DNA of 64,000 bases from assembly GCA_030847615.1 (NCBI GenBank), contig JAUMIR010000001.1:446578687-446642686 (forward strand). Reading direction: 5' to 3'. Numbering within the stretch: position 1 is the first letter of the stretch; each line of letters begins with the position of its first letter. Source of the DNA: Gambelia wislizenii. Taxonomy: Eukaryota > Chordata > Lepidosauria > Squamata > Crotaphytidae. A model generated the notes under the pieces. That model was not told where the DNA came from, did no database searches, and was given only the letters and a program-made list of their open reading frames with translations. Shown piece by piece: positions 31,074-44,238 of the stretch. The position numbers and the translations under genes are program-made.

Positions 31074-31752
31074 GTGGGTGTAATTAGATTGGCTAACATG
31101 GCTTGCAGCTAATTTTCTAGTAAAAGGGAACCTGGTGAATTTTCATCCAAGGTAAAAATCTAAGCCACGGGTGACAATGAAGACCCTGTAAGTAAGACAT
31201 GCTGTTTCTGCTGCTCCTGTCTCTCCAAAACATATAATGCAGTTTTAATTTTCCTCAAATTGCCATATCTGTGTAGATGTGGTAACAGAAGATCTGTGAA
31301 GAATCACTGCCAAAGTGCAGCAGACAGCTGGCTTGTCATTTGGTTATCTACGCTCTTTGACAATTTACGGTCTGGCAAACACTAATCTGTCTGAACTCAT
31401 CTCTTGTAGAACTCATCCTTAACTTTGATATACCTCTTCTATAGAACATACTTTCCATCCCAATCTTGTTTTTATCACCTTTTGAACTAAAATGGCAACC
31501 AACCCTAAACACACTGCAAAGCTTGGATGTGGTAGGATATACTTTGGAGAAAGTATGCTTATACTAAAAAGATGCTTCTTTTGATATTCTTTATATCTGA
31601 TCCTCCCACTCAAATCCCTTAACAAAATTCTGGCCACTCCTTGACTTAATTTTTTGCATATGTAGGGCTTATTCTGCCTCTATCATATATCCTTTAGGTT
31701 TAGTCTCTTTTGTACAATTGAAATTGCTGCCTGTGTCATTGAGAAGTGTCTT
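31074..31752. other. IFT43 intron 2, no feature seen
   Basis: No repeat or exon was recognised in this stretch. Confidence 0.35.
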
Positions 31753-31753
31753 G

Positions 31754-31995
31754 AATCATAGAACTGTAGAGTTGGAAGAGACCACAAGGGCCATCCAGTC
31801 CAACCCCCTGCCATGCAGGAAATCACACTCAAAGCATCCCTGACAGATGGCCATCCAGCCTCTGTTTAAAGACCTCCAAGGAAGAAGACCCCACCATGCT
31901 CTGAAGGAGTGTGTTCCACTGCCAAACAGCTCTTACTGTCAGAAAGTTCCTCCTAATGTTGAGGTGGAATCTCTGTTCCTGGAGCTTGCATGCAT
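31754..31995 (-). mobile_element. CR1 LINE 3' end (reverse)
   Basis: The plus strand begins GAATCATAGAACTGTAGAGTT and has GGGCCATCCAGTCCAACCCC, GACAGATGGCCATCCAGCC and CTGTCAGAAAGTTCCTCCTA, the reverse of the CR1 3' end seen at 21168. Confidence 0.85.
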
Positions 31996-32274
31996 TGCTC
32001 TTGTACTCTTCAATTACACAAGATGTCTTTTCCTATAAGCTTAGATACCAGAATTTTTGAAAGTGGCTTTTCCTTCTACAGTGTACACTGGGATGTATGG
32101 GGGAAAGGGCATGTTCTATGTTGTTCTTTTTCAAGAGATCTTACAGGAAATTTGGAATTACCAGCATCCTATGCTGTTAGGCTGCTACACACATGTGCCC
32201 AGTTGTTCAGGAACAAATGAGGACAGCTTCATGAAAACTGGTATATTTGAGTGCATGCCTGCCTTCCCCCCCAC

Positions 32275-32500
32275 CCCACCAAGGAAAATGATTGAAATAT
32301 GCAGTCAAGTAGTGGTGGCGGCGGCCTGCCGCTGCTGCCGCCACTGCAATGGGACCCAAACAGTCAACTGGTGGTGGCGGCAGGCCGCCTGCAACAAGAC
32401 CCAGGCAGTCAACTTGTTGTGGGGTCTACTGGGCGTTTTTTGGGGAATATTTTTAACGGAGTATGTTATACCAGGTACAGATAGTTATCATGTATTGTTG
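32275..32500 (-). repeat. Unclassified dispersed repeat, reverse copy
   Basis: GTCAACTGGTGGTGGCGGC core and TGTTATACCAGGTACAGATAG terminus, reverse of the family at 22929. The GGC-rich core differs in repeat number. Confidence 0.45.
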
Positions 32501-34184
32501 CAGAATTCACACAGAACTAGACCTACAGGGTAGGCATGTTATGACATTGTCATCTGAAGAGTTGTATTCTGTGGCCAAGTGTTTCAGCCACCTGCCATGT
32601 ACAGTATTTTTTAAATGGCTGAAATAAAAATCATCGCAACAAATGTATTGCATTTTGTGTTGGTTACATATTTTGCAAACAAAGAGAGCTGACAGCTACT
32701 CAAAACAAATGTTCCATCTCATGTGAAAACATATGTTTTCTGGCTCTGGGGGTTTGGGTACTCAGGAATACCCTCAATACTGCACACAGAAACATTCCTG
32801 TGGGTGTGGAGCATTTTTATCCCCTATAATATATTGGAATTCTCACTGGGATCAGAAAATAGCCCAGATTAAGACATTGAACTATTCAGTGACTGTGAGA
32901 GCATTTGAAAAGTTCATGCCTCTGACGCATGGTGCTTAATGGAAGTGTTTTTTGCTGCTCTGTTAAGCCTTAAGGCTGAAGGAAACCCACTCAATTTCTC
33001 ATCTGTCAGTGATGGTGGTTGATCTTATTTGTTATCTCTGAACACAGGAAGCCTCCAATATTCTTGTCCCATTCAGGAACAGTAGTAATTAATACTGCAT
33101 AAACACTATGAGAGGACCCCAGGATCCCATCTTTATTCTGTTTTATTCTGTAATTCAAGACAGACGAAAGAAAGTGCTTTTTCACACAATCCATAATTTA
33201 AAAAAGGAATTACCAAATTATGTAGTTATAGACATAACTTAAGTGGTTTATTAATTGACATTAGCTTTATCAATGAAGGTAGCTTTATTAATAAACATTA
33301 GCCATGGAGAAAACCCAAACAGGTGTGGCTTCTGTTATTAGAGGCAGTGTATTTTTTCTTGCTGAACACTAGGTATGAACCACAGGGCACAGCTGTTGCA
33401 TTATGCCTGGCCTAAAAGTTTTTCAAAAGCAGCTGACTGTCCACTGATGGGAATCCAGATGGTCCCTCAATTTGATTTATGTTCTTGTCCTCATTAAGAA
33501 ACAGCACAATTTGGTTTAGTTTGTTTCCATAGAGTCATCATCCTGTATATTGGGGGTGGGAATCATATAGCTCTCTGGATGGATTGCTGCTCTGCTATTC
33601 GCTGTGCTGGTTGAGACTTGCAATCCAACAACATCTGCCACATGATTCCCATCCTTGCTTTATTTCAATAGCCAATTCATTCTCTTTATGGACCCAAAGT
33701 GGCACCATCCGTGCACAAGAGGAAAGTGTCAGTAGACTAGAGGGAACCCCACGTTATACAAAAGTACAAAAAAATGTTGAGGAACTCCAAAGGCAAAGGA
33801 CTTCAAAACAGCCTGTTGAGTACTGAGCATGTCCTGTTACAAAAATTTCAGTGACTGTAGTGAGGCTTAAACCAAAAGCCAAAACAGAATGGAGGATCCT
33901 GGGAAGAGTGACTGACTGGCTGGAGCTCTAAAGAGGTTCATTCCACACTGTAACGTTACTTGTTCTTTCTGTGAGTGAATTTGGATTGCTCAATGCCTCT
34001 AAACTTAGAAGCAAAGAGGGATCATCCAAAATTTAAGAGATTAGTTTCTAGATGTTTGGGAAACTTCCCAGATACACAGAAATGTGTATGTTTGAGAATT
34101 AAAAGACATTTTAAAAAGGATGCCAATGGCATGGCAGGGATCTTTGAGCTTTCATACTTACAGAACGTTGGAAGTAGTTGTACA

Positions 34185-34242
<58 letters not shown>

Positions 34243-37200
34243 GTGTGCATATATGCCTTCAAGTTGCCTGTCAGCCTTCTTTTCCAGACTGTCTAGGGGC
34301 TCAAGTGAAGATACATTGCAACAGCATATTGCAGATCCCACTTTCAAAACCGGGAATAACAAAAGAGTCAGAAGCAGCATCTATCTCTCCCCTTCCCCAA
34401 ATGTAATGATTAATAGTAATATTGTTGCTTCAGATAAATCTTCCCACAAATGGTTCTGGTTAGTTTAGTGATAACCTTTCTTCTAAGGGATGGCTCTTTA
34501 ATTTTACAACCAGTTCCTCTTCCAGCCCAATCATATCTCTGTCAGGTTGAAAGTAATGAAACTTGCAAGTGCTTAACTTTATATATATAAACTTTGTATT
34601 TATATTTATTAACTTTGACTGGATCATGCCCATTGTTTCCTTAGCTGACAGATTATTTTTAAACACTTTGTATTAGTTCTAATTCCATCCCACTGTATCA
34701 TGCAGAGTCAAGGATTGTTAAGCCTTGGTGCCCTGAGCCCTTGCTGAAAGTGCTGTCCATTTACATAGTACTGACTCCCAGCCGCTAAAGCCCATGGAAC
34801 TAAATGATATATTTCTTCTTGGATGGGAGTGCTTGTTGCTGTAAGGGATTGCTAGAGGGATTTTCTGTGAGGACAACAGGGTAGGGGTTGTCCAGGAAGC
34901 AGGATTTCTGTTACAATGTGAACCTCTTCTGTTAAGCATTGTTGAGAGCTGCCTACCATCAGTTTATAAGCAATGACTGTTTCTTTAAAAGTTTGCACAC
35001 TTGCTATATGCATTTGTTTCCTGCTTAGTCAAGCTGAAATATTTAATATCTTGCATCATCTCTTCTTCTTGGCCCTTCCCAAACCCCTTGCCATTCTTAT
35101 ACTCTTTCTCTGAACTCCCTTTGGGCCACAAGCTTAAATTTAAGTTCTTCTGTATATGGAACATATTTCTCCATTGTGCAGGCTAAAGTAGCTTCTGGTT
35201 GACTGAATCCTTGTGAACAGTCATCTCTGCAGCAAAGATTAGACTGTGTAGTTTGTGACATCCTGCACCTTGGCTGCTTGCCTGTTACAGAACTTGGTAT
35301 GATGGTGTGCTTGAATCCTGGGTAGCTAGCTGCATATGTCACAGCCAACCCTCTGTATCTGGGTCTCTGTGATTTGGATAGTTATGTTGGATAATCTGAG
35401 AAAGGCATAAGGAGGAAAGAGTTAACCAGGCGAACAAAACCTGGCTGGTCAGTTTGAACAATATATATAAGATCCAAAATCTGCTGTCTGCAGATTTTTT
35501 CAGGCTATGAAAACAAAGAATTTCAAGTGTAAAACATGGTTCACAAGTACCCAAAAATCCGTTCAAATGAATGAATTACCTTGAATTTGTAAGATTTACC
35601 TCAGTAAACTTCTGCATCTTGAAACTAAGCAATCCTATTTTCTTATCCCATTCTTTGCTCTAGTCTCTTTGGTTTTGAATCTGTCTTTGTGACTGCTCTC
35701 CAAGGCTTGAACATTGACAAGCAGCAAATGTTGCAGGCCACCAGTTGTGAAAATCAGACTGATTTGTATGTTTGGGTACCCAAATATATCCTTTTTGGCT
35801 ATTATCAAGAAGCACCATTATCATCATCACCATCAAAAACCTTTTTCTTTAAAAAGGTATCTTGCAACAATTAGAATTTGTAAATCTAAAATATATTTAC
35901 ACTGAAAAGCCATTTAACTATTTGTACCCAGAAGAGTAATTTGAAAACCTGTGTTATCTAGGCAGCGTTTAAATGGCTTAAGTTATTGAAAGGCATTCAT
36001 TGGTCATAGCATTAAAATTCCATCATTTCTCAAATCCCACTTGGACAACTAGCAGATTTCCAAAAAGCTCCACAGCCCCACTTTGATATTAGAGCAGCTA
36101 AGCCAGTGGCAGATAGAGGGAATGTGAGGTGATGTTCCTACATCATGCCCAGCTGTGACATCTGAGATGATCAGCTACTTACTGTCAGATAATGTTCTTG
36201 GACTGTGGTCTGTGACATTACTAGTGGCATGCTTGTCTCATGGTTTGACTCCTGCTTCTTCTTCCTGTGTGTTTGTGAGGAGGAGCAATAGGCATGTGGT
36301 TAGTGTAACTGTGGTGTGTTGTTGTTTTTTTAGGAGATTCTGTGGTTTGTTTAACTGTGGTTTCTTACATTGTTTGAACTGACAAACTGTGGGTAACATT
36401 AACTGTGGTTTGTTTAAAACAAGCAAGCTTCACTTAGATTTAAAATGTTGGGCTGGATTCACAGTCCACCTTCCACTGACAGGAAGGCTTCACTAATAGA
36501 CAATGCAGCAGCCTAACTTTAGGGGATTCCTCTTCCGCTAAATTTCACTCAGTTCAGCAGAATCCTCCAACTCTCTGTATAGAATTTTCAGGGGGTTGGA
36601 TAGACTTTCATAGGGAAGAATAGGTAGAGTTATGTGGATAGCTTAACTGTGGTTACCTTTCTACTGCATGCACATAGGGTACAACTTAATTAAGTTGTGG
36701 CTAAAACAGTTCTTACTGCACTATTATGCTGCTAATTTTTGTATTCTTTGGGGTATAATGGAAAATAGTGACTTCACTCATAGTATCTCAGGTTTGCCAT
36801 AGTGGGAACTGTCCACCCTTTGGAGTGCTAAAGTTTAGTTGTTTCTTCTGCTTTCAGCATGATGGGAACCTGATTGCACACTGTGCCTGTGATCAGTGAG
36901 TCTTCAGGAGTAACTCATTCTACAGTTGTGAAACATAAGTCTCAAATCTAGAGAGACATCATACAAACATGGCAAGCTACAGTTGTCGTTATAGGACATT
37001 GCAGCTCACTATCCAGATTGTTGTAGTTCATCTGAGCAATGTGTTGAGCTAGTTCTAAAGTTGGGCAATTAAAGGTATATCCTAACCTTATCCTAATCCT
37101 AAGGTATAGTCTCTTCAGTGTTAAATTACCTTTCATATCCACTCAACAAAGCTTGGGCTGAAGTACACTATTGATCTTACTCACAATTGACCTTGACTTA

Positions 37201-39804
37201 TAGGAGAGATGTACCTTCCATTAAAGGAGGATCAAGACTCAGGGTATTTTACTTGAGTCCCTGTGGAATGGATCAGTGTTTCTCCTTCTGAAGCCACCCA
37301 GTTGCCTGCAGAACTCTTGGACTTCCAGCTGCTTCTTTGGAATACGGCCAGATGCTCCAATAGGAATCTGAAAAATGTAGCTGAACTCATGTTCCCTAAT
37401 TAGGCCAGCTTCCTTAGAATGAGCTCTAGCCTCACTCAGCCTGGAGCTCCCCAAGGCCTTCTCCCCAGCCCCTAGAATCCTGAATAGCTGCTTAGTTATT
37501 TTCAGCCTGCTGGGGTTATCTCCTGATCCGCAATAACATTTTTCATCATTCTCACCAAAATAACTCTCTTAAGCTTATGTATTTCCCAGCCTTTTTCATT
37601 TCAGTTTTTGCTATAAGCATGCAATGATGATTGCTGAGAATTTTGCATATACCCATGGGAAAGAGTTATATTCAAATGCTATTTTCACACATTTATTTCA
37701 TGCTTTGAATACTTTCCAACCTGAGTCCACGAAAGGAAAAGGGAGAATGCCATTGTCTGAACACTGTTAGTCCACAGTGGCCCTGGATACTGTTGAGATA
37801 CACTGCAGTATGACTGCAGGATATAGCCTAAGGCAGAGAGCTGGGGTCTTTGGATCCTAGCAGCATGATAGCAGGTGTAGAAAAGATAAAACTGCAACTT
37901 CCAATCAAGTTAGGCAGTCAAGCCAGACAGGCAAAACACCTACAGCTAGAAACCAGCTGTACTAGAAGCGTGCTAAGTGTACGCCCCTCTGAGGTATTTA
38001 AAGCTGGGAAAGTCCAAACGGGAAGAGATGCTAGAACTGTGTTTAGTATAAAAATATTTCTGTTTGTTATTGAATAGGCTAATTGGACTGAGGAATAGTT
38101 TATGATTGGGATCATCTTGGTGACCAGCATGTGGGATCCCTGGATATGCCTGTGCAGAAATAGCTTCATTGTGAGGGGAGGATTAGGTCTGATAAAGTAT
38201 GATGTGAAACAGCTTTTATTTAGACATAGGACTATATTCAGTGCTCCACTGGTCATTGCAACAGAACCTTATTACCCTAACACCTTTAGCCTTTTGGTCC
38301 ACCCAAAAAGCAACTTCTGAAGTTTTTCCTGTCCTACCCGATCTGGCTCCCTGAAACAGCTCTCATCAAAAATTTTAATGCCCATCCACCTAAATCTACT
38401 GCTTTTCTAATTCATATTATTTTCTTCAAATGCCCCTCTTCTTTACACTTGCCATATTGTCTCTACTCCTAATTCTGTTTTGCTTTTGACACTTCTCTTA
38501 TTTAATTATGACATTTGCTGCTTGATCCTGTATAGAGTCAGAACTTTAAAAGTTACTTTTAAGAAGGAGAACTCGAATGACTTGGTGAAGCCACACATAA
38601 GGGAACAGTGATAAGAGATGCTCTGAGTCCCAAATATGCTTGTTTGGAAGTAAACCCCACTGGATTCCATGGGATTTGTTCCTCAAGTGCATATAGGTTT
38701 GCAACTTTCTCTGACTCACCCTCCCATGTTTCTTATTGAGGATAAAGACTTCTACTATCACCTTTATGCTTGATACTTTATAGATGTAAGTCTTATGGTG
38801 GTCTTTATAAATCACTTTAAGTGAAAATGGGATTTCCCCATTAATGAAGGCATTATATAGAGTCCCCACTTAATATTGGGGAGTGGAAAGAGGACCCTTG
38901 AGGCAGTTTGGCTAGTGTTAAAAAAACAACAACTAGCCAGTGGAGATGCGTGTTGCATAATCATGGGGCATGTGTATGTGCCTTTCCATTTTTAGTTAAG
39001 AATTGTTAGTATCCTTTTTCTGTAAGAGAGAATTAGGGTAAGAGTGTTGCCTGTGGATTACGTCATACGTATTCTGGTGTATGAATGGTAGCACCAAGTA
39101 CTTATGGGGAAGTAGAGGAGTCATTGTTAGAAATTTCTGTATTTTTTAAAAAGTGCAGTAGGTACTATGTTGTGCACATGCACAAATCTGTGAGATTATG
39201 AGGTACCTTAGTGTGTGTTGGAGAGTTTGGTAAAAGATGATGGAATATAGGGTCTTGTGTGTGCGTGAACTTACGCCCATATGTGGTGTGCTTTCCTGAA
39301 ACATCCCAGCTCAAAATGCTCCTTTTTTGGCACTATAGCCTCTCAAGTTTGGCATCTTAAGAATCTGGAAGAATAATTTAAAGATCAGAAAACTCCATTC
39401 ACTGGAGCCCCTGAAGGCTTCACATTTTGTGACACAATCATTCCAGTCGACTGAGCTCTGTCGCCTGCGGATGAGCCCATATAAGGAAGCTGTTTCCTGG
39501 ATTCTGAGCTCTCTGTTTGTCCCTCTGCCCTCCGTGCCCCATTTGCTGAAGAAGGCTGGTATTTTGAAAACTGCAGCTCTCCACTCATTCCTTCTCCTTG
39601 TTTATTTTTGGAGACCAACTATTTTTGCTTCTCTTGGGGAGTTACATTGGGCCATGGCCCCTGCTTCCAGAAGCAGCAGCCCCCCAGTGACAAGTATTGT
39701 CTATTTCCCACACTCACAAATATTCCTTTTAAAAACACACCCCACAATTATTTCCATACCTGTAGAAGATTCTAAGCCTTTTGTTTGAGTGTACCTTCCA
39801 GGAG
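32501..39804. other. IFT43 intron 2, largely unique sequence
   Basis: About 7.3 kb with few recognisable repeats and no splice-flanked ORF. The only clear feature is a CA/GA microsatellite at 34183-34230. ORFs here, including 119 codons at 39429-39788, have no recognisable domain. Confidence 0.4.
34183..34230. repeat. Compound (CA)n(GA)n microsatellite
   Basis: An uninterrupted CA run followed directly by a GA run in IFT43 intron 2. Confidence 0.9.
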
Positions 39805-39846
39805 TTATTCTATTCTATTCTATTCTATTCTATTCTATTCTATTCT
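39805..39846. repeat. (TATTC)n pentanucleotide microsatellite
   Basis: About eight uninterrupted copies of TATTC. Confidence 0.95.
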
Positions 39847-40414
39847 CCTGTTGGATTTGAGGGTAACTAGAATATTCTTTTTTCTCTCTGACTGTCTTTT
39901 GTAACTGAGAAAAAGCTGAAGAGGCATAAGGAAGACTATACATCTCTGGAAATGTTGCTAGAGTTCTTGAGAGCCAATTTGAACAAAGTACATATAAATC
40001 ATGTGGGACTGGATCACTATGGAGAGCTGTCAGCCTCAGAAATCACATTAGGAAAATAAGAGCTGTGGTGAATCAGACTAAGGCCCATCTAGTCCAATAT
40101 CCTGACTGCTGTAATAGCCAGCCAAAGCCTCTGGGCAGTTTATGAATAGAATGTGAAGGCAACAGCCCATTCCCATTTTATATAATCATCTGTTTTTCTC
40201 CCAATATGGGACCCAGGGCGGTTTACAATGTAAGTTTAAAAATATACCTGAAACAATATATAATACAAAAACAAAGAAGCAAAAGAAAGGGGAGACAGGA
40301 ACAGAACTAGAACCATGAATTCAATTGTTCAACAATTAGTGCACAAGGATAAAGAGAATTACTATAATAATCAATGCAGATAAATAAAAGCTGACAACAA
40401 AAAGGAAGAACAAG

Positions 40415-40794
40415 AGACCTCTTTGACAAGATTCGTGAAATCAAAGGGAAGTTTAAACCAAGGGCAAGGATGCTCTATGATAAACAGAGAAACAATATAC
40501 AACCAAGATGAAATAAAAAGACGATGGAGGCAATATACAGAGTGGTTATATAAAAGATATGAAAGGATGACTGACACATGGGAAGAAGAAAAATATGAAG
40601 ACGAACCCCAGATTTTGGAAAGTGAAGCGGAAGCTGCACTCAAAGCAGTAGGAAAGAATAAATCACCAGGAACAGATGACATACCAATAGAACTGCTACA
40701 ATCCACAGAGGCAGAATCAACTTTAGTTTTTATTGAAACCTGCCAACAAATATGAAAATCAAAACAATGGCCCACAGATTGGAAATGATCAATA
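40415..40794 (+). mobile_element. RTE-BovB LINE, reverse-transcriptase fragment
   Basis: The frame gives INRETIYNQDEIKRRWRQYT, EWLYKRYERM, then ALKAVGKNKSPGTDDIPIEL, and after a stop CQQIWKSKQWPTDWK. These are the first reverse-transcriptase blocks of BovB. The fragment stops where a Tc1-like sequence begins at about 40795. Dead copy. Confidence 0.8.
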
Positions 40795-41205
40795 TATGCT
40801 GTGGCCGAATCTTAAGAGAGCTGTGCATAAACAAATGCCTGCAAACCTCAATGAACTGAAGCAAAGTTGTAAAGAACAGTGGGCCAAAATTCCTCCACAA
40901 TGATGCAAGAGGTTGATAAAATCATACAGAAAATGATTACTTCAAGTTATTGCTGCTACAGGTGGCTCTACAGGCTATTGAATCATAAGTTTTTCACACA
41001 TGGCTTTTCCATTTTGTCTTTATTTTTGTTGAATATATCATGGCACAGTGTAATATGTCATGTGTTGTTGTTCATCTGGGGTTGCATTTACCTAATTTTA
41101 AAAGCTGTTAAGGATCAGATTATTGTTATTATGTCCTAATATGTAAAACCATAGAATTCAAAGAGGGTGTACTTTCTTTTTCACATGACTGTATATTGTG
41201 GGGAA
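40795..41205 (+). mobile_element. Tc1-like DNA transposon, transposase C-terminus and 3' end
   Basis: Encodes LWPNLKRAVHKQMPANLNEL, then KEQWAKIPPQ and LLQVIAATGGSTGY with stops, the C-terminus of Tc1-type transposases (catalytic DDE region lost). It continues through AT-rich sequence to TTCTTTTTCACATGACTGTA, a typical Tc1-family end. Confidence 0.75.
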
Positions 41206-41620
41206 CCAACATATTATATATACCTAGGTATTCACAAGAAATAACACACACCAATTAAATAAGTACATAATGAACATACAAACAGAGAGTCAAATATAAG
41301 TAAACAATGTAGTAACACGAACTTAACAGAGATAATGTTAGAATGCTATTTACTTAACAAGTGCAATAACATGGAGGAAATGCTTGAGTCTTAAATTTCT
41401 GATTTAAGAAATTTAAATCTGGAACCATTTTCTGATGGCAGATCTGGTAGGTGCCAAAAGGTGCTTTTAGAAGGAATTGTTTTGACTGCTACAATTCGTC
41501 TTTGATATACAGGTGCCAAAGGCAGGGATAGTGGGGGAGGATCAGCTGACAGCACCAAAGGGTTGTTAATGACAACAAGGTCCACAGTGCAAACATGACA
41601 TATTTTCTCTAAGAGTTGTT
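41206..41620. other. IFT43 intron 2, no feature seen
   Basis: AT-rich; no exon or repeat recognised. It may include 5' remnants of the hAT element that follows. Confidence 0.3.
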
Positions 41621-42440
41621 TTCATTAGCACTGGTCCAGAAAATCAAACAAACCAAAATGTGTTGTTTGTTTGGAGGTCTTGTCTAATGTTAGTAAGAAC
41701 CCATCAAATTTGATGCAACCCCAGCACAATGAAATCATGGCAAAACTAACTGAGCAAACATGACTAAATAAAACAATAGCAATGAACAGTATATGAAATT
41801 GGCTATGACAGATTCTCCTCCACTGAAAGCATCTGTTGACGTTATTTAATGACCAGCAAAGGTGAAAACACCTCACACTAAAGCAGAGGAATTTATTTTC
41901 CCCTCTCTGCTAATCAATATACTGAAAACTAGTGAGAAGTTTCTCAAGTCTCAACTGATCTTGCAGTGTTCAATAATATGGCTTATATACATTTTGTCAA
42001 TGATGAGGTTATTGAAAAAGTTTTTCCTGAGTGAAAAGCTGCTTATGTGAACCATGAGAAAATAAATTTTCTTAGTATTGAAAAAGTCTGTGACTGAAAG
42101 TGATGTCAGTGGTTTAAACTATGTTCATGTCACCATAGATGGAGCAACAGCTATGCTAACTGGTTGATTTCCAGGTGACTCTAGAAAAAAAACACAGTTC
42201 TGAATCTTACTACTCATCATTCACCACTACTTTATACATTGTAAAGTCCTGGCAGCCTAAGAGTTATGTTATGCATGTGGTGAAGTACTTAACAATGCAA
42301 TGAAAATTGTATACTTTATCAAAGCCAGCTTGCTTGGTCATATATGTTTGAAATCTTACACTTAGAAATGAGTTCTGAACATACTTCATTACTTCACATA
42401 GACTGCATTGACTGTGAAGAGGCCCTATGTAGCATGGACT
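41621..42440 (+). pseudogene. Degraded hAT transposase (ZBED5/SCAND3-like)
   Basis: Across several frames with stops, the plus strand encodes TPHTKAEEFIFPSLLINILK, LKKFFLSEKLLM, VHVTIDGATAMLTG, LNNAMKIVYFIKASLL and SSEHTSLLHI. They occur in the order of the domains of hAT transposases related to ZBED5/SCAND3 (PHT-E, 'DG-AAM-G', 'VNFIK', 'LLLHTEVRWL'). The catalytic frame is broken, so this is a transposon relic, not a domesticated gene here. The family name is by resemblance. Confidence 0.65.
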
Positions 42441-42604
42441 CTTTAAATTAAGGCAAGGAATACATACATGCCTGTCAAGGTCTGGACTTGGAAATCAATT
42501 TGTCAACCCTGAGAGGCTAGCAAAGTTAGCATACTTTGTTAACATGTTTGATAATCTGAACAAACTAAATTTAAACCTACCAGGTAAAATATTATGTGCA
42601 ACAT

Positions 42605-43572
42605 AAAGTACGACCCTTGTATCCATAGATTCACTAAGGGGTTGTCTAGACAAGAAGAAATAATGCTGATTGCTGCACATAAATGCAAATTCACTGCAGT
42701 GTTCATTTGTCTCCATGGTCCTTTGGCAAAATGGCTGGTATGCAAAGCTGTCTGTGTTTGAAGTGCACATGCAGCCATGCCTGTGAATCAAGATGGTGAC
42801 CAAGAATGAATTACTAGTATTATTATTTTCCACATGTTGTTGCGACTGCACAGTATGTTTTTTTAACTGTACTGTACATCAAAGGTGTGCAAGTGCAACC
42901 TTCCACTTTAAAAAAAAAAACCTGTTTGGTCGTCTCAGAGCAGCAAAAAAGCACAGGATCGCTAATGTGAAACTCCAAAATGGCGCTTCTGGCCACTTCA
43001 TTGCTGGCAAGCCGTCTCCCTGCTCATATCCAACCAATCAGCTTTCCACTTCTGCCCTCACAGAGAATGCACTGTGATGTGAATCGGTTGTCCAAACAAG
43101 TGGCAATCTGCATTTCCACGCATTATTTTAATTTTTTTGGAAAAACCTGCAAAGGCTTTCCCATGGCAGTTTTTGGAGTTTTTAGGCCCCCTCCCTTTGA
43201 ATAAGGTGAATCACTGTGAGATCTTGTTGGGACAAAAGGTATTGTATGCAAATTCTATTAGGATTTTTCCACCATCTAGATAACCCTTTACCTGCATCTG
43301 AAAACATATGGTCTCTCTAGGCATCTTCTAGGTCCTCCAGCACAATTCTGTAGTAAGCTTCTGCTGGAAGCTGACCACAGATTTGTGCTGGAGGACCTAG
43401 AAGATGCCTAGTGGGGTGTTCCCTCTAGGCATCTTCTAGGTCCTCCAGTGCAATTCTATATACTTCTGCTGGAAGTTATTCATTTTAATAGGGTTCACTA
43501 TTATTTGCAGTTTCCAGTCTCCATGATAAGCCTGGGAACATATCCCCTGCAGATATAGGGCTCATCCTGTAA
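42605..43572. mobile_element. Tigger-like element split by a Harbinger-like element
   Basis: Left end ACGACCCTTGTATCCATAG; right part has CTCTCTAGGCATCTTCTAGG (twice), CTTCTGCTGGAAGTTATTC, TTTTAATAGGGTTCACTA and an end GATATAGGGCTCATCCTGTA. The middle, 42638-43286, belongs to another element. The doubled block near 43315-43450 is a local inverted and direct duplication. Confidence 0.55.
42638..43286. mobile_element. Harbinger-like non-autonomous element
   Basis: Left end AGGGGTTGTCTAGACAAG and right end CATCTAGATAACCCT are imperfect inverted termini, flanked by CTA and TTA, a near 3-bp duplication. The interior has CCAACCAATCAGCTTTCCAC and 'tgcaaaggcttt', shared with 11407 and 47951. Confidence 0.6.
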
Positions 43573-44009
43573 CAGCTTTCAGGAGAAGAATGGTGTTTTG
43601 GGAAACTGGGATTTGGCAGGTAACAATGGATGCTTTCCTGTGTTTGGCAGAATTTTATTGTTTCACTTGAGGTTACAGCAAGTGATAATAAAGCTAACAT
43701 TAAACTACCAAGCAGTTGCCATTTGGGTTCACTACATGAAAATTTATTCTCTATTTTTTCTGTTGTAGATTGAGAGGCTGTAAATTGAGAGGTCTGAATG
43801 GAGTAAACCTTGCTGACAGCTGATGGCACAAAGTTGTTTTTGTGAAACCTCCCCCGCAACTTAATGAACTATCATATGATAGGACCCACAGAAATAAGTC
43901 TTTAGAATGAAGGTTATCTGACCTTCATCTTCATCTTCTCACTAAGTATCCCAAGCTGGCTAGTGAAGCAGTCTCTGTGCTACTATTTTTTTCTACTTTG
44001 TATGACAGG
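43573..44009. other. IFT43 intron 2, no feature seen
   Basis: No repeat or exon recognised. Confidence 0.3.
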
Positions 44010-44238
44010 GCCTAAATACCCTAAAGGCACCAGATCCCATCTGATCCTGGAAAATAAGCAGGGTCAGCCCTGGTTAGTACTTGCATGAGAGACCGCCAAT
44101 AAATACCAGGTGCTATACGCTATATTTCAGAGGAAGGAACTGGCAAAACCTTTCCTTGTATTCCGTGCGTAAGAAAACCCTATGAAATTCATGAGGTTCT
44201 CATAAGTCAACATACAACTTGAGGGCACATACACACAT
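44010..44238 (+). repeat. 5S rRNA-derived SINE
   Basis: Second copy of the family at 22335: CACCAGATCCCATCTGATCC, AATAAGCAGGGTCAGCCCTG, AGGTGCTATACGCTATATTT, then the tail CTTGAGGGCACATACACAC. Confidence 0.85.

Noticed and set aside
39429..39788. 119-codon plus-strand ORF
   Set aside because: No recognisable domain, no splice context and no related copy; a chance ORF of this length is plausible in 64 kb.
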